Assembly: GCA_900539945.1 (NCBI GenBank)
Contig: UQDV01000036.1
Coordinates: 1-25,538, forward strand
Reading direction: 5' to 3'
Origin: an uncultured Faecalibacterium sp.
Lineage (GTDB): Bacteria > Bacillota > Clostridia > Oscillospirales > Ruminococcaceae
DNA length: 25,538 bases
Below, piece after piece: positions 21,757 through 25,538 of the stretch (positions are counted from its first letter, which is position 1; each line of letters starts with the position of its first letter). The translations under genes were made by a program, and so were the position numbers. The notes under the pieces are model-generated. The model was not told the DNA's origin and made no database searches. It saw only the letters and a list, made by a program, of their open reading frames with translations.

Positions 21757-22947
21757 ATGATGCTGAATGAGACCTACCGCGCCATGCTCGGCAACAAGAG
21801 CGTGATCCGCGAGACTTTCATGTACGGAAAAAAACGTGCCGCCGAGATCGGCTACGAGAATGTGTTCGATTACTCGCTGGGCAACCCCAGCGTGCCCTGC
21901 CCGCCGGAATTTACCGCCGCCATGCAGGACCTGCTGGCCAACGAGGAACCGGTGAACCTGCACGGCTACTGCCCCAGCCAGGGCGACCCCGGCTTCCGCG
22001 CCGACGTGGCGGCCCATCTGGCAAAGACCTTCGGCCTGCCCTATGAGCAGAAGCACATCTTCCCCACCACCGGTGCTGCCGGTGCCATTGCCCATGCCAT
22101 CCGTGCCGTCACCCAGCCCGGTGAGGAGGTGCTGACTTTTGCGCCCTACTTCCCGGAGTACGGCCCCTATGTGGCCGGCACCGGTGCGGTGCTCAAAGTG
22201 GTGCCGCCGCAGGCCCCGGCATTCCAGCCCAATCTGGATGCCTTTGAGCAGATGATCGGCGAAAAGACCACCTGTGTGCTCATCAACACCCCCAACAATC
22301 CCACCGGTGTGGTCTATTCGGCCCAGACCCTCACCCGGATGGCCGACATCCTGACCGAGAAGAGCAAGGCCTTTGGCCACAATATTTTCCTCGTGAGCGA
22401 TGAGCCCTACCGGGATATCGCCTTTGACGGCAAGAAGGTGCCCTACCCGGCGGCCTTCTACCCCCACACCCTCACCTGCTTCTCCTACTCCAAGAGCCTG
22501 AGCCTGCCCGGCGAGCGCCTTGGCTATGTGGCCGTGCGTCCGGGCTGTGAGGGGGAGGACATTCTGGTGGATATGATGGCCCAGATCTCCCGTTTTACCG
22601 GCCACAACTGCCCGCCCAGCATCATCCAGCGGGCCGTGGGCCGCTGCCAGGAGGTCACCAGCGACCTGAGCGTCTACGAGACTAACATGAACCTGCTGTA
22701 CGATAAGCTCACCGCGCTGGGTTTTGAGGTGGAGCGCCCCGGCGGCACCTTCTACATCTTCCCCAAGGCACTGGAGGAGGACGCCAATGCCTTCTGCCTG
22801 AAGGCCCGCGAGTTCGACCTGCTGCTGGTGCCCAGCGATACCTTTGGCGTCAAGGGCTATGTGCGCCTTGCCTACTGTATCGACACCGAAAAAGTAAAGC
22901 GCAGCCTGCCGGCTTTGGAAAAGCTGGCGGCCGCTTACCGCAAGTAA
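21757..22947 (+). CDS. PLP-dependent aminotransferase, class I/II
   Basis: A 396-residue fold-type I aminotransferase. Motifs: TTGAAGAIAHAIRA (PLP phosphate region), INTPNNPTGVVYS (Asn contact), SDEPYRDIAFDG (Asp to pyridine nitrogen), and the Schiff-base Lys246 in FSYSKSLSLPGERLGY with the following Arg. The C-terminal LAYCIDTEKVKRSL contains the conserved segment of the substrate carboxylate region. It probably moves an amino group between an amino acid and 2-oxoglutarate; whether aspartate, alanine or an aromatic amino acid is not clear. Two adjacent ATG codons (21757, 21760) follow a GGGGGGAAG stretch. Probably in an operon with the CDF gene. Confidence 0.93.
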   Translation: MMLNETYRAMLGNKSVIRETFMYGKKRAAEIGYENVFDYSLGNPSVPCPPEFTAAMQDLLANEEPVNLHGYCPSQGDPGFRADVAAHLAKTFGLPYEQKHIFPTTGAAGAIAHAIRAVTQPGEEVLTFAPYFPEYGPYVAGTGAVLKVVPPQAPAFQPNLDAFEQMIGEKTTCVLINTPNNPTGVVYSAQTLTRMADILTEKSKAFGHNIFLVSDEPYRDIAFDGKKVPYPAAFYPHTLTCFSYSKSLSLPGERLGYVAVRPGCEGEDILVDMMAQISRFTGHNCPPSIIQRAVGRCQEVTSDLSVYETNMNLLYDKLTALGFEVERPGGTFYIFPKALEEDANAFCLKAREFDLLLVPSDTFGVKGYVRLAYCIDTEKVKRSLPALEKLAAAYRK

Positions 22948-23028
22948 CCGAACCGTTCCTGTGGGCATCTGGCAATGCAGCGCGGGACTGGGAATACAAT
23001 GCTACATGAGAGGAAAGGGAACCCTGCT

Positions 23029-24240
23029 ATGGAAAAGATCAAAATGACCACGCCCCTCGTCGAGATGGACGGCGACGAGATGACCCGCATCCTGTGGAAG
23101 ACGATCAAGGACGAACTGATCCTTCCGTTTGTGGACCTCAAGACCGAATACTATGACCTTGGCCTGCCCAACCGCGATGCCACCGGCGACCAGGTGACCA
23201 TGGACGCTGCTCTTGCCAACAAGAAGTATGGCGTGTCGGTCAAGTGCGCCACCATCACCCCCAATGCCCAGCGCATGGACGAGTACAAGCTGCACGAGAT
23301 GTGGAAGAGCCCCAACGGTACCATCCGCGCCGTGCTGGACGGCACCGTGTTCCGTGCCCCCATCATGATCGACAGCATCAAGCCGGTGGTCAAGAACTGG
23401 AAAAAGCCCATCACCATCGCCCGCCATGCCTATGGTGACGTGTACAAGTGCACGGAGTTCCGCATCCCCGGTGCCGGTAAGGCAGAGCTGCTGTTCACCG
23501 GTGCCGACGGCACCCAGCAGCGTGCCACTGTGTTCAATTTTGAAGGTCCCGGTGTGCTGCAGGGCCAGTACAACAAGGACGATTCCATCCGCAGCTTTGC
23601 CCGCAGCTGCTTCAACTACGCACTGGACGTGAAGCAGGATCTGTGGTTTGGCGCCAAGGACACCATTTCCAAGAAGTATGACCACACCTTCAAGGATATC
23701 TTCCAGGAGGTGTACGACGCCGAATACAAGGCAAAATTTGAGGCTGCCGGCATTACCTACTTCTACAGCCTCATTGACGACATCGTGGCCCGCGTCATCC
23801 GCAGCGAGGGCGGCTTTGTCTGGGCCTGCAAGAACTACGACGGCGACGTGATGAGCGATATGGTGTCCACCGCCTTTGGTTCGCTGGCCATGATGACCAG
23901 TGTGCTGGTAAGCCCGGACGGCAAGTACGAGTACGAGGCTGCGCACGGCACCGTGACCCGCCATTACTATAAGTATCTGAAGGGCGAAAAGACCTCCACC
24001 AACCCCATGGCCACCATCTTTGCATGGTCCGGCGCACTCAAGAAGCGCGGCGAGCTGGATGACCTGCCGGAGCTGGTGAAGTTCGGCGAGGCACTGGAAG
24101 CTGCCAGCCTGCAGACCCTGAACGATGGCATCATGACCAAGGACCTGTGCGGCCTGGCCGAAGGCATCACCCCCACTCTCGTGGACAGCGAGGGCTTCAT
24201 CAAAGCCATCCGGGAGCGTCTGGAAGCCAAGCTGGCGTAA
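23029..24240 (+). CDS. icd: NADP-dependent isocitrate dehydrogenase (eukaryote-like type)
   Basis: A 403-residue enzyme converting isocitrate to 2-oxoglutarate and CO2 with NADP. It belongs to the homodimeric, eukaryote-like subfamily rather than the E. coli Icd type: [14 protein letters not shown] opens it, [14 protein letters not shown] and [19 protein letters not shown] hold isocitrate contacts, YDGDVMSDM binds the metal, and [10 protein letters not shown] contacts NADP. Length is normal for this group. The frame opens at 22975, but ATG 23029 gives the family start and follows AGGAAAGG. A TACAAT (22995-23000) may be a -10, with no good -35, so read-through from the aminotransferase is as likely. 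The product feeds glutamate synthesis and suits the neighbouring transaminase. Confidence 0.96.
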   Translation: MEKIKMTTPLVEMDGDEMTRILWKTIKDELILPFVDLKTEYYDLGLPNRDATGDQVTMDAALANKKYGVSVKCATITPNAQRMDEYKLHEMWKSPNGTIRAVLDGTVFRAPIMIDSIKPVVKNWKKPITIARHAYGDVYKCTEFRIPGAGKAELLFTGADGTQQRATVFNFEGPGVLQGQYNKDDSIRSFARSCFNYALDVKQDLWFGAKDTISKKYDHTFKDIFQEVYDAEYKAKFEAAGITYFYSLIDDIVARVIRSEGGFVWACKNYDGDVMSDMVSTAFGSLAMMTSVLVSPDGKYEYEAAHGTVTRHYYKYLKGEKTSTNPMATIFAWSGALKKRGELDDLPELVKFGEALEAASLQTLNDGIMTKDLCGLAEGITPTLVDSEGFIKAIRERLEAKLA

Positions 24241-24260
24241 AACGATTTTCAATATAACAT

Positions 24261-24308
24261 AAAAACCGGAACGATCCACCCGAAAAAGGGACGATCGTTC
24301 CGGTTTTT
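24261..24308. terminator. Bidirectional terminator between icd and the small membrane gene
   Basis: A perfect 16-bp stem (24261-24276 with 24293-24308) around a 16-base loop, with A and T runs at the outer ends. Confidence 0.93.
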
Positions 24309-24339
24309 GTTCTAGGCAGGATGTGCGACAAACTGGAAT

Positions 24340-24510
24340 TTAGTAACGCAAAAGGAAATATACGACATATACCCAACTAAGTAATCCATGAAAAATCGCC
24401 CAACCGACAGACTTCCACGTTGTATAACTAATAACCATAGCTAATGCACTTCCAAAAGTTATTCCTGATTTTACCGTTTTCTTGACATTCGTTGATTTAT
24501 TATCTTCCAC
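24340..24510 (-). CDS. Small membrane protein, 56 residues
   Basis: A short protein with a charged, Asn/Lys-rich N-terminus (residues 1-14) and two hydrophobic stretches, SGITFGSALAMVISYTTW and WAIFHGLLSWVYVVYFLLRY, so probably a small double-pass or hairpin membrane protein. This ITFGSALAMVIS...WAIFHGLLSW pattern recurs in short bacterial membrane proteins of unknown function, as I recall. GTG 24510 is chosen: a perfect GGAGG ends 9 bases upstream, while the GTG at 24525 has no proper site. It starts 33 bases after aroD stops, likely in the same transcript, and ends before the icd terminator. Base composition is clearly AT-rich against its neighbours. Confidence 0.72.
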   Translation of the reverse strand: MEDNKSTNVKKTVKSGITFGSALAMVISYTTWKSVGWAIFHGLLSWVYVVYFLLRY

Positions 24511-24542
24511 GTTTGTTTCCTCCACAACTTCCGATTTGTTGG

Positions 24543-25298
24543 TTACAGATGCAGTGCATCAAGCACTTCATTTACGATGTTCAGCGATACCTGCCCCGGG
24601 GCGCTGGCCTGCCCGGGGTTTGCAAAGGTCATGGCAGAGCCAAAAGCCTCTCCGGCCAGACGGCTCACAGCGCCCAGCGTGCCCATGCTCATGGTGATGA
24701 CCGGTGTTTCCGGGTGAAGGTCGGCCATCTCGGCGGTAGCGGCTAGCAGCTCCAGTACATCGGTGCGGCACCGGGGCATGACCGCCAACTTGGGCAGGTC
24801 GGCTCCGGCCTGCTGCATCTGTACCATCCGTTCCACCAGCTCTGCCTGGGGCGGCGTCTTGGCAAAATCGTGGCTGGAACACACCACCGCTACCCCGGCG
24901 GAATGCGCCTGCTCCACCAGCTTGGGCAGGTCTGCCCCGGCGGTGAAGAACTCGATGTCCAGAAGGTCGGCGCAGTCGGTGTCGAGGATCAGGCTCAAAA
25001 AGGCAAGGTACTCCGGGTGGGAGAGCGCTTGCTCACCGCCCTCCGTTTTTGTGCGGAAGGTCACCAGCAGCAGCTTGTCCCTCAGGATGACCCGCATCTT
25101 TGCCAGACAGCGGGCAACAGCACCGGGGGCACGGGCACCTTCAAAATAGTCCACGCGCCATTCCACACAATCGGCTTGCAATGTTGAAAACTGCGCGGCC
25201 TTTTCCAGAATAGCAGCTTCGGCACGCTCCACGATGGGCAGAATGACCTTGGGGCGACCTTCCCCGATGCGGCAGCCGCGGATATCGACACAGGACAT
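24543..25298 (-). CDS. aroD: Type I 3-dehydroquinate dehydratase
   Basis: A 251-residue class I enzyme of the shikimate pathway, turning 3-dehydroquinate into 3-dehydroshikimate through a Schiff base. The active-site residues fall at the classic E. coli/Salmonella positions: Glu46 in CVEWRVDYF, His143 in CSSHDF and Lys170 in ADLPKLAVMP, with substrate contacts in FRTKTEGGE and the closing loop PGQASAPGQ. The usual TIM-barrel length fits. ATG 25298 follows AAAGGAG. Its strong promoter includes an inverted repeat over the -35. No other aro gene is adjacent. The small membrane gene follows it. Confidence 0.96.
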   Translation of the reverse strand: MSCVDIRGCRIGEGRPKVILPIVERAEAAILEKAAQFSTLQADCVEWRVDYFEGARAPGAVARCLAKMRVILRDKLLLVTFRTKTEGGEQALSHPEYLAFLSLILDTDCADLLDIEFFTAGADLPKLVEQAHSAGVAVVCSSHDFAKTPPQAELVERMVQMQQAGADLPKLAVMPRCRTDVLELLAATAEMADLHPETPVITMSMGTLGAVSRLAGEAFGSAMTFANPGQASAPGQVSLNIVNEVLDALHL

Positions 25299-25357
25299 GG
25301 CGTTTCTCCTTTATATAATAAGTATAGCTATCTCATACAGGATACTGGAATGATCCC

Positions 25358-25386
25358 ATAATACGTTCTGCCCGCCGCCTTGTCAA
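25358..25386 (-). promoter_or_regulatory. Promoter of aroD
   Basis: Consensus TTGACA (25386-25381), 17-base spacer, TATTAT (25363-25358) on the minus strand; leader about 55 bases. Confidence 0.85.
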
Positions 25387-25396
25387 GAAAAGGCGG
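25375..25396. promoter_or_regulatory. Inverted repeat over the aroD -35
   Basis: CCGCCTT (25375-25381) and AAGGCGG (25390-25396) are perfect arms 8 bases apart, with the -35 hexamer between them. A repressor site is possible. Confidence 0.4.
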
Positions 25397-25468
25397 CTAT
25401 TATAATAAGAGAAAAACAGGGGGATTTTCTGCGGCGCAAAGAAATTGGAAAAAAGATGTCAAAAAGTG

Positions 25469-25497
25469 TTGACAGAAGGCGGGAGGTGTGGTATTAT
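25469..25497 (+). promoter_or_regulatory. Strong promoter reading out of the window
   Basis: Consensus TTGACA (25469-25474), 17-base spacer, TATTAT (25492-25497). The remaining 41 bases begin with a small GAGCGC-CAA-GCGCT-like stem and contain no start codon with a ribosome site, so they look like a leader. Confidence 0.8.
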
Positions 25498-25538
25498 ACT
25501 TGAGCGCCAAGCGCTGAGACAAAAGAATGACTTCTGAA

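Noticed and set aside
24309..24542. AT-rich patch as a phage or plasmid attachment site
   Set aside because: No integrase, tRNA or flanking direct repeat is visible; the patch is explained by one small gene.
1..25538. CRISPR array, tRNA/rRNA genes, defence islands or biosynthetic clusters
   Set aside because: No regularly spaced repeats, no cloverleaf-like segments and no clustered defence or biosynthetic genes were seen on either strand. Weak RNA genes could be missed by eye.

Overview
The window looks like chromosome from a high-GC member of the Oscillospiraceae (Clostridia), most like Faecalibacterium prausnitzii. This is inferred from the gene families (a TIGR01440/DUF436 protein beside a YggS protein, a YerC-type TrpR-like regulator, clostridial-type HPr and EI, a eukaryote-like NADP isocitrate dehydrogenase, a DUF4830 protein), G/C-ending codons, strong AGGAGG-type ribosome binding sites and sigma-A-like promoters. 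No tool was run, so the genus is a judgement. No rRNA, tRNA, CRISPR array, phage module or complete transposon is visible.

Layout. 1-2302 (-): a response regulator/histidine kinase pair, with a palindromic block resembling an IS200/IS605 end directly after the kinase stop. 2569-3309 (+): a family-32-like glycosyltransferase with its own promoter and terminator, divergent from the regulator. 3439-7886 (+): a four-gene run of a membrane-anchored beta-propeller protein, DUF436 protein, YggS-type PLP protein and ABC exporter, ended by a two-way terminator. 7944-10853 (-): ROK glucokinase (own promoter), FAH-family hydrolase, DJ-1/PfpI protein and a TrpR-like regulator whose promoter carries a palindrome. 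10968-12004 (-): GNAT acetyltransferase and nitroreductase. 12196-13412 (+): a ricin-type beta-trefoil protein and a NUDIX hydrolase. 13485-14543 (-): a lone PTS EIIC-like membrane protein. 14902-18103 (+): GH25 lysozyme with a long Ala/Glu/Pro linker, a Cof-type HAD phosphatase, and a DUF4830 protein with a 22-residue tandem repeat. 18414-20392 (+): ptsH and ptsI, preceded by a curved AT-rich block and a structured leader. 20557-24240 (+): CDF metal exporter, PLP aminotransferase, NADP-isocitrate dehydrogenase. 24340-25298 (-): type I 3-dehydroquinate dehydratase (aroD) and a tiny AT-rich membrane-protein gene. The last 140 bases hold a strong promoter pointing out of the window.

The genes are mostly core metabolism and envelope functions: sugar phosphorylation (EI, HPr, glucokinase, EIIC-like protein), 2-oxoglutarate supply and amino-acid exchange (Icd, aminotransferase), shikimate pathway (AroD), PLP handling, and wall or surface proteins. 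I do not see a convincing new multi-gene defence or mobile system. The most useful leads are regulatory and molecular: an 11-bp phased repeat array at the two-component promoter, a palindrome over the -10 of the TrpR-like gene, an HPr lacking Ser46, a predicted Mn(II)-type CDF site, and a repeat-bearing DUF4830 protein under apparent protein-level selection.
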